9,182 nucleotides of DNA from DASWDH01 sp035318505 (GTDB taxonomy: Bacteria > Myxococcota_A > Polyangia > Polyangiales > Polyangiaceae), in assembly GCA_035318505.1 (NCBI GenBank), contig DATHEQ010000438.1, forward strand, positions 1-9,182. The letters are read 5' to 3'. Shown piece by piece: positions 1-5,936 of the stretch. The notes under the pieces were generated by a model. It did not search any database, had not been told where the DNA came from, and worked only from the letters and a program-made list of their open reading frames with translations. The translations under genes were made by a program, and so were the position numbers. Position 1 is the first letter of the stretch; each line of letters starts with the position of its first letter.

Positions 1-50
1 TGCGCAGTGACGACGCGTGCGATTTCGCGTACCGCGATGGACTTGGTCAT
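1..50 (-). CDS. possible 5' end of a leftward gene, cut by window edge
   Basis: An ATG on the minus strand at 50-48 opens a frame that stays open to the window edge, giving 16 codons (MTKSIAVREIARVVTA). An AAGTGAG stretch lies six bases upstream and could serve as a ribosome binding site. If real, this gene is divergent from bioA and shares the 51-360 intergenic region with it. The fragment is too short to assign a family, and it could be a chance open frame. In many bacteria the gene divergent from bioA is another biotin gene, but nothing here shows that. Confidence 0.3.
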   Translation of the reverse strand, partial: MTKSIAVREIARVVTA

Positions 51-123
51 GGGGCACTCACTTTCGACCGCGCAAAATAAGGCCACGCCCACCGTCGCAC
101 CAGCGGCAAAGGCTGAGACTCAC

Positions 124-142
124 TGTTGTCGAATCGCCAACA
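124..142. promoter_or_regulatory. inverted repeat TGTTG-N9-CAACA
   Basis: Perfect 5-base arms (124-128 and 138-142) are separated by nine bases in the intergenic region upstream of bioA. A direct repeat AATCGCC (132-138 and 142-148) overlaps it. The geometry fits a small dimeric repressor site, but the arms are short and no known biotin-operon operator (the BirA type has TTGT...ACAA ends with a longer spacer) is matched in full. Chance occurrence is possible. Confidence 0.2.
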
Positions 143-272
143 ATCGCCGACCTTATTGACGCCGGCCCAGAATGCCTCGAGCTGTGTTGGCCGAGGTTCG
201 ATTCGTGATAGCCGCGAAATGCCACCGCCGAACGTCCCATCCAGCCCGCCCCCCCGAACGTGACTGCGACGA

Positions 273-297
273 GGTCATGACCGATCGTGACGTCATG
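273..297. promoter_or_regulatory. palindrome cluster, candidate operator upstream of bioA
   Basis: Three palindromes lie end to end: GGTCATGACC (273-282), CGATCG (282-287) and TGACGTCA (288-295). In addition CATGAC (276-281) and GTCATG (292-297) form a larger inverted repeat around a 10-base spacer. The half-site TGAC/GTCA occurs four times in 22 bases. The cluster sits 64 to 88 bases before the bioA start codon, a suitable place for a regulator. The binding protein is unknown. Confidence 0.4.
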
Positions 298-360
298 CCC
301 GCAGGCTCACACACGTTCCGCGGTACGGTTCGCGGGCCGCTTGCCATGCAGTGGTGAGCA

Positions 361-1641
361 ATGGACGACGAGATCCCCGACTGGCTTGTGACCGGCGCCA
401 CGCACGTGTGGCGGCCCTACTGTCAGATGAAGACTGCGCCACCGCCGCTGCCTGTTGCGCGCACGCATGGTGCGCGGATCGTACTGACCGACGGCCGCGA
501 GCTCGTGGACGGCATCGCATCGTGGTGGACGGCGTGCCACGGCTACAACCATCCTCACATCCTTGGCGCGGTCGAGGAGCAATTGCGTCGCGCTCCCCAC
601 ATCATGTTCGGCGGATTGGCCCAATCCCCAGCGTACCGCCTTGCCGAGCGGCTCGCGCAGCTTCTGCCCGGCGATCTCGCCCACGTTTTCTTGGCGGAGT
701 CTGGCTCCGTCTCCGTCGAGATCGCGTTGAAGATGGCCATCCAATATTGGATCAACCAAGGTGTCGCGGGCCGCACACGCTTCGTTTCGTTTCGCGGCGC
801 CTACCACGGTGACACGCTCGCCGCGATGACCATATGCGACCCCGAAGAAGGCATGCACGCCCTCTTTGCGGGCGTGATGCCGGCACAGCACGTCGTCAAC
901 CTCCCTCGCGACAGCGCGGACGAATTGGCACTCGACAACCTGCTCAGCAGCCGAGCAAGCGAAATCGCGGCGCTGATCGTCGAGCCGAGCGTACAAGGCG
1001 CCGGCGGTATGATCTTTCACGACTACGGTGTCCTCGCACGATTGCGCAAGCTGGCGGACCGGCACAACGTGCTTTTGATCTTCGACGAAATCTTCACCGG
1101 ATTCGGTCGCACTGGACCGATGTTCGTTTGCGCTGCTGCGGGCGTCACACCTGACATCATCACCCTTTCCAAGGCACTCACCGGCGGCACCCTTCCTCTA
1201 TCCGCCACAATCGCCAGCGCTCGCATTTTTGACGCCTTCTGGTCCGACAATCCCAACGCGGCGCTCATGCACGGTCCGACGTTCATGGGCAATCCACTGG
1301 CGTGCGCAGCCGCCAATGCATCGCTCGACCTTTTCGAGACGGGCACCTGGGCCGACAATGTCACGCGCATCGAGCGCGGACTGAAAAGGGAGTTACACGC
1401 GTGTCGCAATCTGCCAGGCGTCGTCGATGTTCGAATCAAAGGAGCGATCGGCGTCGTCGAGCTCGGGCAGCGAGTCGATGCCGATCGCCTGTGCGCGCAA
1501 TTCGTGGACGAAGGTGTGTGGATTCGTCCGATGGGACGAGTCATCTACCTGACCCCAGCCTTCGTCATTAACGACGACGAGCTGGGAATGCTTACGACGG
1601 CAATCGCAAAGGTTCTGCGACGTGGGGCCTGGCAGACCTAA
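361..1641 (+). CDS. bioA: adenosylmethionine-8-amino-7-oxononanoate aminotransferase (BioA)
   Basis: PLP-dependent class III aminotransferase of biotin synthesis. The family converts 7-keto-8-aminopelargonate to 7,8-diaminopelargonate in the cytoplasm, using S-adenosylmethionine as amino donor. The 426 residues match the family's usual length. Visible motifs are VWRPY (16-20, with the substrate-site Tyr20), DGIASWW (50-56), SGSVSVE (114-120, PLP phosphate), YHGDT (148-152), IVEPSVQGAGG (206-216), FDEIFTGFGRTG (241-252, Asp242 against the pyridine nitrogen), SKALTGGT (270-277, Schiff-base Lys271) and WIRPMGRVIYLTP (387-399, carboxylate-binding Arg388). These correspond to Tyr17, Trp52, Tyr144, Asp245, Lys274 and Arg391 of the E. 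coli enzyme. An in-frame TGA at 355-357 makes 361 the most upstream start; GGTGAG lies just before it. All expected catalytic residues are present, so the enzyme should be active. It stands alone: no bioB, bioD or bioF is visible beside it. Confidence 0.96.
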   Translation: MDDEIPDWLVTGATHVWRPYCQMKTAPPPLPVARTHGARIVLTDGRELVDGIASWWTACHGYNHPHILGAVEEQLRRAPHIMFGGLAQSPAYRLAERLAQLLPGDLAHVFLAESGSVSVEIALKMAIQYWINQGVAGRTRFVSFRGAYHGDTLAAMTICDPEEGMHALFAGVMPAQHVVNLPRDSADELALDNLLSSRASEIAALIVEPSVQGAGGMIFHDYGVLARLRKLADRHNVLLIFDEIFTGFGRTGPMFVCAAAGVTPDIITLSKALTGGTLPLSATIASARIFDAFWSDNPNAALMHGPTFMGNPLACAAANASLDLFETGTWADNVTRIERGLKRELHACRNLPGVVDVRIKGAIGVVELGQRVDADRLCAQFVDEGVWIRPMGRVIYLTPAFVINDDELGMLTTAIAKVLRRGAWQT

Positions 1642-1723
1642 GACACGGTTAAGGCCCGTCACGGCGCAAGGCGGGCACTCACGAAGCGGCGTACCTGGGT
1701 GGTGTAGAAAATACGATAAAGCC

Positions 1724-2131
1724 TCAATTCATTCGATTGGAGGCCGGGCGCCGGGAGGGCGGAGGTGCAGGCATGGGACTGCCGTGATGGTGGACGAGGC
1801 GCCATTCGCCTTGCTCCTTCACGAATACGTTGGTCGCTGCGATGGTCGCGTCGGTGAGATGCTCGACGCAGGTCACGAAAGCGGCCGTGTCCATCACCAC
1901 CACGTGGGGATCGGTCATTTCAACCTGCGGCGATTCGGCGGAACCGAGGATGGCGCGCCAACTTGCCATGATGGTTTGGCGGCCGAGCAAGGGCGCCCAG
2001 CCGGGATGAATGCATGACGAGAGATGCTCGACGGCCCAGAGATGCTCCATGGCGCTCGCGTCCCGTTCCCGGAACGCGTTGTAAAAAGCGTGGTTGGCGG
2101 CGAGCACGGCTTCTTCGACCGGAGTGGGCAC
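1724..2131 (-). CDS. NTF2-like / SnoaL-like family protein
   Basis: A 135-residue cytoplasmic protein of the nuclear transport factor 2 superfamily (SnoaL_3 or DUF4440-like), a cone-shaped alpha+beta fold used by many small enzymes and binding proteins. Helical N-terminus EEAVLAANHAFYNAFRERD (6-24) is followed by the family hallmark SCIHPGW (39-45), then LLGRQTIMASW (48-58), and beta strands ending in TNVFVKEQGEWRLVHHHGSP (100-119). The Pro-rich last 16 residues look disordered. The start codon is GTG (2131-2129) with AGGA seven bases upstream; the codon is read as Met. It converges on bioA with an 82-base gap and diverges from the small gene at 2266. Family members have many roles, so no substrate can be given. 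Confidence 0.85.
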   Translation of the reverse strand: MPTPVEEAVLAANHAFYNAFRERDASAMEHLWAVEHLSSCIHPGWAPLLGRQTIMASWRAILGSAESPQVEMTDPHVVVMDTAAFVTCVEHLTDATIAATNVFVKEQGEWRLVHHHGSPMPAPPPSRRPASNRMN

Positions 2132-2228
2132 GGCGGCATCCTAGCGCGATACGCCCCGGCTTCAGCAATGCGATCTGTGCGCCGCAATTCGAGCGCGGCC
2201 CCGGGTGCAGAGGTTTCGTGCTTTCGGG

Positions 2229-2234
2229 TAGAAT
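2229..2234 (+). promoter_or_regulatory. possible -10 element TAGAAT
   Basis: TAGAAT differs from TATAAT at one position and lies 31 bases before the ATG at 2266. At 17-base spacing the -35 hexamer would be TGCAGA (2206-2211), which matches TTGACA poorly at three of six positions. If used, transcription would begin near 2241. That argues against the in-frame ATG at 2233, which overlaps this element, as the translation start. Confidence 0.25.
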
Positions 2235-2239
2235 GGCGA

Positions 2240-2253
2240 GGCCTTGTGAGGCC
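2240..2253 (+). promoter_or_regulatory. small hairpin in the leader of the 72-residue gene
   Basis: GGCCT (2240-2244), a TGTG loop and AGGCC (2249-2253) form a perfect 5-pair hairpin directly before the ATG at 2266. The 3' arm can instead pair with GCCT at 2257-2260 (AGGC-CAGA-GCCT), so two mutually exclusive foldings exist. No clear ribosome binding site is otherwise seen. It may affect translation initiation, or be incidental to GC-rich sequence. Confidence 0.2.
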
Positions 2254-2265
2254 AGAGCCTGTGAC

Positions 2266-2484
2266 ATGGTCAAGTACGAACCCCCCTACGTCGTTCACAT
2301 GATCGAGAGTACGCTTTCCACGATGAGCGCGGAAAAAGGCGTCGTGTACTCGAGCGGCAATCCGGGCGACGCCGAGGCGTTTGCGTCGAGTCTCTACGAC
2401 GCGGGCGGGACCGTGGTCGAGGTGCGCGACTCGCGCGGCCAGCTGGTACGGCGATTCGCGCGCACGCTCGGCGAACCCTCCTGA
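2266..2484 (+). CDS. small protein of unknown function (72 residues)
   Basis: I do not recognise this protein. It is 72 residues, begins MVKYEPPYVVHMIES, and has no signal peptide, membrane segment or cysteine, so it is probably cytoplasmic. The pattern suggests a compact alpha/beta fold: helix about 8-22, strand GVVYSS (25-30), helix DAEAFASSLYDAG (35-47), then two strands TVVEVRDSRGQLVRRFAR (49-66) around a turn at DSRG. The frame is open further upstream (an ATG at 2233 and others), but those residues look non-coding and a possible -10 element overlaps 2233, so 2266 is preferred. It is convergent with the pectinacetylesterase gene, with only ten bases between the stop codons. Confidence 0.6.
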   Translation: MVKYEPPYVVHMIESTLSTMSAEKGVVYSSGNPGDAEAFASSLYDAGGTVVEVRDSRGQLVRRFARTLGEPS

Positions 2485-2494
2485 GCCTCGCCCG

Positions 2495-3847
2495 TTACCC
2501 GCCCTTCATGCACGCCATCGTCACGGCGGGAGTGAAGGTCATGTCGGTGGGCGATTCGAGATAGCTCTTGAGAGGCTTGGAATCGTCGATCAGATCTTGC
2601 GAGAATTGCCTGAGATCGAGGCCCTTTTCTTCAATCTCCGACCCGAGCCATGGCTGAGCGATCGCCTTGTCGAGATCGGTGGGCTCGGTGGGCGGATTGC
2701 CGAGGGGCGGTATCGACACGCAATGGCTGCAATTGTCCGACCGAAAGTAGGGGAAGTAGTAGGCGAGGTTCGGCTCCTTCTCGAACGTCTTGATGAGGTT
2801 GGTCATGTCCTCTTCCCAGAAGGCGTGAATCTGCGCTTCGCTCGAGCCGGGGAAGAAGCGCTGGTAGGAATAGAGCGAGTAGTTGAGGTCCATCCGGTAC
2901 GCGACGAGGCTCAGCCGATCGCGCGGGTATTTGCGGGCGAGCGCCGTGTTCAGAAGCCCGTAGTCCTGCTTTAGGTCAGCCACCGGGAGCGCCAAACCCT
3001 CGAGGCCGTCGAGCACCGTATCGGTGTTCCACGAGGCTCGGATTTTGTCCTGCAACTGCTGCGACGGGCCGCCGCTGTGGAAGATGGGACCGGAGTCGTT
3101 GAGGAGATACCCGCATTGGGCCTGCGTACCCATGCCTTGGCGGATGAAATGGTAGTTGAGGATGGCGCCCGCCCCGCCGGCGCTGCACCCCGTCACCAGC
3201 ATCTTCGGCACGTTCGCAAACGCGCCGCGCATCCAATCGATCACAGCCATGCTGTTGTTGTGACCGTTGTGATGGAACGTGAGCTCGCCACTTCCGCCGG
3301 GGCCCATACCGCCGTCGACGGGATCGATGCTCGTGTACTTGATGACGTTGTTGCCGCTGTGAATGTCGCCCGTGCAGTAGGGTACGAAAACCATGTTGTA
3401 GTCCATGGCCGGATTGGCGTCGGTTCGCCGCAGCAGATTGAGGTACTGGTACCTCGACATGTGGTCGTCGGGAATACCGTGCGGATTGGCGGCGCCGCGA
3501 ATGCCTCCCACGCCGGCGCAGCTCGCGTAATCCCAGCACGCGCCGCCCGGTTCGAAGGAGACGATGAGGTTGTTGCTCGAGCTCGAGTAGTTGACGAAGA
3601 ATTTGTACTGGCTGCCGTCCCCGCACACCGTGCCGGGTACCTCGACCTTGATCCACGAGTTGCACTGGGGTCGTGTCGTATCGCTCGCATCGGTCGTGCA
3701 GCGGGTCGCCGGAACGGGCGCGCTCTCGTCGGGCGTACAGGGCGCGACCGGCGTGGGATTGGTGATCCCCGCATCATTCGAGGAGCTGCATCCCAGTAAA
3801 AAAAAGACCGCCGTACATGACCCAAGGGAGAATGAGCGTCGCTTCAT
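2495..3847 (-). CDS. pectinacetylesterase-family lipoprotein (CE13 / Notum-like)
   Basis: Secreted serine carboxylesterase of the pectinacetylesterase/Notum family. Known members deacetylate homogalacturonan in plants or remove palmitoleate from Wnt in animals; bacterial substrates are mostly untested. The start at 3847 gives MKRR, a hydrophobic run and the lipobox LLGC, so Cys20 should be lipidated and the +2 Ser would favour outer-membrane sorting. A further 27 in-frame residues upstream (to 3928) do not resemble a signal. A short disordered spacer (21-60) precedes the alpha/beta-hydrolase domain. Visible motifs are EPGGACWD (99-106, oxyanion region), GCSAGG (220-225) with nucleophile Ser222, LNDSG (249-253) and DNCSHC (371-376) with His375 as the probable catalytic His; Asp320 is a candidate for the third residue. 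Twelve further cysteines suggest disulfides. No clear ribosome binding site. It lies 122 bases behind the chitinase gene in the same direction. Confidence 0.88.
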   Translation of the reverse strand: MKRRSFSLGSCTAVFFLLGCSSSNDAGITNPTPVAPCTPDESAPVPATRCTTDASDTTRPQCNSWIKVEVPGTVCGDGSQYKFFVNYSSSSNNLIVSFEPGGACWDYASCAGVGGIRGAANPHGIPDDHMSRYQYLNLLRRTDANPAMDYNMVFVPYCTGDIHSGNNVIKYTSIDPVDGGMGPGGSGELTFHHNGHNNSMAVIDWMRGAFANVPKMLVTGCSAGGAGAILNYHFIRQGMGTQAQCGYLLNDSGPIFHSGGPSQQLQDKIRASWNTDTVLDGLEGLALPVADLKQDYGLLNTALARKYPRDRLSLVAYRMDLNYSLYSYQRFFPGSSEAQIHAFWEEDMTNLIKTFEKEPNLAYYFPYFRSDNCSHCVSIPPLGNPPTEPTDLDKAIAQPWLGSEIEEKGLDLRQFSQDLIDDSKPLKSYLESPTDMTFTPAVTMACMKGG

Positions 3848-3969
3848 GCGTGAACACTGGTCTAGCTTGCGGCGCTCGCCTAGCAAATTCGTGCCGAAAT
3901 CTAGGGCCCCTCTCTCGTGTTCTCTCAACGAGATGCGCTCCCGGCCGCGGGCAGCCGACCGATTACAAC
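3848..3969 (-). promoter_or_regulatory. spacer between chitinase and pectinacetylesterase genes
   Basis: The spacer holds a perfect inverted repeat TCTCGT (3913-3918) and ACGAGA (3928-3933) with a nine-base loop, followed on the minus strand by no T-run. It also has three CTAG tetramers (3862, 3880 and 3901), a sequence usually rare in bacterial DNA. The hairpin could be a weak terminator, a processing site or an operator for the esterase gene. Whether the two hydrolase genes are one transcript cannot be decided from this. Confidence 0.25.
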
Positions 3970-5712
3970 CTACTTCAAGCCGTCGGATACCGCGGTAATG
4001 AGCGTGCCGCTCGGGTCATCGCCGCTGAGCTCCCAAAACATGGCTCCGCCGAGGCCCTTTGACTTGATGTACGACGTTTTGTCGCCGATCGCCGTAGGGT
4101 CGTCGTAACTCCAGAAAACGCCGTCGGTCGGATTGAACACCCAAAACGAGCGCGTCTCCGCATGGCGAAACGGCTTGTACACCGCGCCCAGCATCTTCAG
4201 GACCTTGTAGTCCTCGATGCCCGCTTCGTACGTGCCCTGCGCTCCGCCTCCTGTCGCCGTTTGATAGAGGCCGTCGCCGGCCGGCCCGGCGGCAACGCCC
4301 TTCCAGCCCCGACCATAGAACGGTAGGCCCATCACCAGCTTGCTCGGTGGGGTCCCGCCGGCGAGCCATCCTTGCATGGCATGGTCGGTGTCGTATTCGA
4401 GCGCGCTCGTCGGGTCTGCCGCCGACGCGGCGAGCGGCGCGTGAAAATTGGTGATGGTCTCCCACGCGCCGTGCATGTCGTAGGTCATGACGTTGACGAA
4501 ATCGAGCGACGAGTGAATCTTGCCGATCTCGATCTTGGCGTATTTGTCCTTGCCGGCAGGGGCCGCGATGGTGAGAAGGTACTTGTGGCCATCGGCCGCG
4601 CCTTGGGCATCGAGCTGGGCGCGGAACTCGGCGAGTAAAGCGGTGAAGTTCACCGTGTCTTCAGGGCGGAAGTTACTGCTATTGCCCATGACCGCCGGAT
4701 ACTCCCAATCGATGTCGATGCCGTCGAAGACACCGGGATGGGAGAGGCCTGCCGCAAACGCGCCTTTGATGTACATGTCGACGCACGACTTCACCAGTGT
4801 ACGCCGCGATTCGGGGGTGAGCGCGGCATCGGAAAATTTGTCCGACCAGGTCCAGCCGCCGACGGAGATGAGAACCTTGAGCCCGGGATGCTTGGCTTTG
4901 AGCTGCTTCAACTGATTGAAACTGCCGCGCAGCACGCCGGCGTCCCAGGTGTCGGCCGTGCCGTCCACGCTCTTGGTGGCGTCGTAGGCCTGGTCGTAAT
5001 CAGCGAAGCTGTCGCCAATCGCGCATTTGAGATCGGCCGAGATATTGGCAAAGCCATAGTTGATATGTGTCATGCGCGCGGCCGACCCACTCGACTCGAT
5101 GTTCTTGACGAAGTAGGACCGGCCATAGACGCCCCAGGCCGCAAAGTAGCCGACCACGCGCCGCTCTCCTGCGCCGCCGCCTCCACTTCCACCCGTGCCG
5201 CCGGCTCCGCTGCCCGCGCTGCCGGCGCCGCCGCCCGCACCGCCAGTTCCCGCGGCGCCGCCAGCTCCTCCAGAGCCGCCGCCGTCTGCGCCCGCGCCGC
5301 CTCCTCCCGCGCCGGCCCTTCCGCCGGCCCCGGATCCACCATCGGTCCCGCCCGCACCGCCCGCGCCTCCGACGCCGCTCCCGCCGCCGACGCCTGCGTC
5401 GATGGGAGGCTGTCCGCCACTGCCATCGGGACGCGCAGCGTCGTCGCGCGGTCCAACGCCGTCGGCCCTCGCGCCGTCCGACGAAGCATCGCTCGTTGCT
5501 CCGCTACCGCCACCCGCGCCGCCCGTCGATCCCGCATCGCCACGGCCATTTCCGCCGACGCCGACGTCGGCGGCAGCGTCGTCCGGACGCCCTCCCGCGC
5601 CCGCGCGGCCGGCGCCGCCGATGGGTTCATCGCTCGATGACGAGCAAGCCAAAACCGGAATCAACGACAAGAACGAAAGGGCAAACAGGCGCATTGATAT
5701 CTGGGGTCGCAT
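3970..5712 (-). CDS. GH18 chitinase, Gly-rich-tethered lipoprotein
   Basis: Family 18 glycoside hydrolase, expected to cut beta-1,4 bonds in chitin by substrate-assisted catalysis at the cell surface. From the start at 5712 it has 580 residues: signal peptide with lipobox VLAC (Cys23, followed by SSSS), a Gly/Ala/Ser linker (about 30-183), and a complete TIM-barrel domain (about 185-578). In the barrel are RVVGYFAAWGVYG (185-197), SVGGWTWSD (283-291), the catalytic DGIDIDWEYP (330-339) with the DxxDxDxE residues Asp330, Asp333, Asp335 and acid Glu337, VMTYDMHGAW (408-417), GLPFYGRGW (462-470) and MFWELSGDD (558-566). No chitin-binding module is seen; the linker takes its place. A second ATG at 5694 (MRLFALSF) also gives a good signal peptide, and neither has a clear ribosome binding site. 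It is divergent from the kinase gene and upstream of the esterase gene. Chitin is the likely target, but other GlcNAc polymers are possible. Confidence 0.93.
   Translation of the reverse strand: MRPQISMRLFALSFLSLIPVLACSSSSDEPIGGAGRAGAGGRPDDAAADVGVGGNGRGDAGSTGGAGGGSGATSDASSDGARADGVGPRDDAARPDGSGGQPPIDAGVGGGSGVGGAGGAGGTDGGSGAGGRAGAGGGGAGADGGGSGGAGGAAGTGGAGGGAGSAGSGAGGTGGSGGGGAGERRVVGYFAAWGVYGRSYFVKNIESSGSAARMTHINYGFANISADLKCAIGDSFADYDQAYDATKSVDGTADTWDAGVLRGSFNQLKQLKAKHPGLKVLISVGGWTWSDKFSDAALTPESRRTLVKSCVDMYIKGAFAAGLSHPGVFDGIDIDWEYPAVMGNSSNFRPEDTVNFTALLAEFRAQLDAQGAADGHKYLLTIAAPAGKDKYAKIEIGKIHSSLDFVNVMTYDMHGAWETITNFHAPLAASAADPTSALEYDTDHAMQGWLAGGTPPSKLVMGLPFYGRGWKGVAAGPAGDGLYQTATGGGAQGTYEAGIEDYKVLKMLGAVYKPFRHAETRSFWVFNPTDGVFWSYDDPTAIGDKTSYIKSKGLGGAMFWELSGDDPSGTLITAVSDGLK
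5164..5622 (-). repeat. low-complexity Gly/Ala/Ser/Asp linker-coding tract
   Basis: This stretch of the chitinase gene codes for about 150 residues made mostly of GGAGG, GSGG and GAGG runs, with Asp-containing islands such as DDAAADVG and RDDAARPDG in the part nearest the lipid anchor. The DNA is a degenerate run of GGN/GCN codons rather than an exact tandem repeat. It leaves long open frames on the other strand and in other frames, which are not genes. Such tethers are common after lipidated cysteines in Polyangia proteins and presumably hold the enzyme away from the membrane. Confidence 0.85.
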
Positions 5713-5755
5713 CGCGTCGTTCGTGACGCGGCGGTCAGCCTCGCTGCTCCTCGTC

Positions 5756-5778
5756 TTCAAGATGCGCGCCACCTTGAA
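5756..5778. promoter_or_regulatory. inverted repeat TTCAAG-N11-CTTGAA, candidate operator
   Basis: Perfect 6-base arms at 5756-5761 and 5773-5778 with an 11-base spacer lie in the AT-richest part of the region between the divergent chitinase and kinase genes, 44 bases before the chitinase ATG at 5712. The right arm overlaps TTGAAA (5774-5779), a possible -35 for the kinase side, although no good -10 follows (CAATTC at 17-base spacing). The size fits a dimeric helix-turn-helix regulator. Confidence 0.35.
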
Positions 5779-5803
5779 AAACGAGGATCTCCCAGCCAAT
5801 TCG

Positions 5804-5903
5804 GCCGCCGACGATGGACCGTCTTCGGGGCGGCAAGGCTTCCGGATCGGCGCGATCCACGGAGGCGGGGGTAGAGACGCCTCCCTTGGATCTGCGAGAT
5901 CCA
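5804..5903 (+). promoter_or_regulatory. row of four stem-loops upstream of the kinase gene
   Basis: Four inverted repeats follow each other within 100 bases. H1: GCCGCC (5804-5809) pairs with GGCGGC (5829-5834), with inner GACG/CGTC and a bulge. H2: GGATCG-GCG-CGATCC (5844-5858). H3: GGAGGCG (5861-5867), loop GGGGTAGAGA, CGCCTCC (5878-5884). H4: TGGATCT-GCG-AGATCCA (5887-5903). H2 and H4 share the form GGATC-N-GCG-N-GATCC, with centres 44 bases apart. H2, H3 and H4 are separated by only two bases each. If transcribed rightward this would be a structured leader ending 33 bases before the chosen kinase start; as DNA, H2 and H4 could be paired operators. A kinase start at 5814 would place this inside coding sequence, with the ATG in the loop of H1. 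Confidence 0.5.
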
Positions 5904-5936
5904 GCGGCCCCCCCGACGTCGCCTACGGTGTGGGCT

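Larger units (their letters stand above)
51..360. other. 310-base gene-free region upstream of bioA
   Basis: No open frame here looks coding; the short frames on both strands have no recognisable motifs and arginine/proline-rich composition. The region contains a spaced inverted repeat at 124-142 and a cluster of palindromes at 273-297, listed separately. No convincing sigma-70 type -35/-10 pair was found: TTGACG at 156-161 has no partner at the right spacing. It is presumably the bioA promoter region, and perhaps a divergent one. Confidence 0.6.

Noticed and set aside
17..208. 63-codon plus-strand frame at the window start
   Set aside because: Trp/Arg/Pro-rich with no motif or ribosome binding site; more likely non-coding intergenic DNA.
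307..1065. 252-codon open frame on the minus strand opposite bioA
   Set aside because: It lies wholly antisense to a gene with clear BioA motifs and has no recognisable motif of its own.
1654..1676. Possible terminator after bioA (GCCCG-N13-CGGGC)
   Set aside because: Five pairs with a 13-base loop and no T-run; such stems are common by chance at this base composition.
2014..2265. Extended N-terminus for the 72-residue protein
   Set aside because: The upstream residues are Arg/Pro/Cys-rich and antisense to the NTF2-like gene, and a possible -10 element overlaps the next candidate start at 2233.
3848..3928. 27-residue N-terminal extension of the pectinacetylesterase
   Set aside because: It would bury the lipoprotein signal peptide (MKRR...LLGC) inside the protein; the start at 3847 gives a standard signal.
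5814..5936. N-terminal extension of the kinase starting at ATG 5814
   Set aside because: The 41 extra residues look unstructured, third-position G/C is lower than in the kinase domain, no ribosome binding site precedes the ATG, and the stretch holds the hairpin row. It is not fully excluded.
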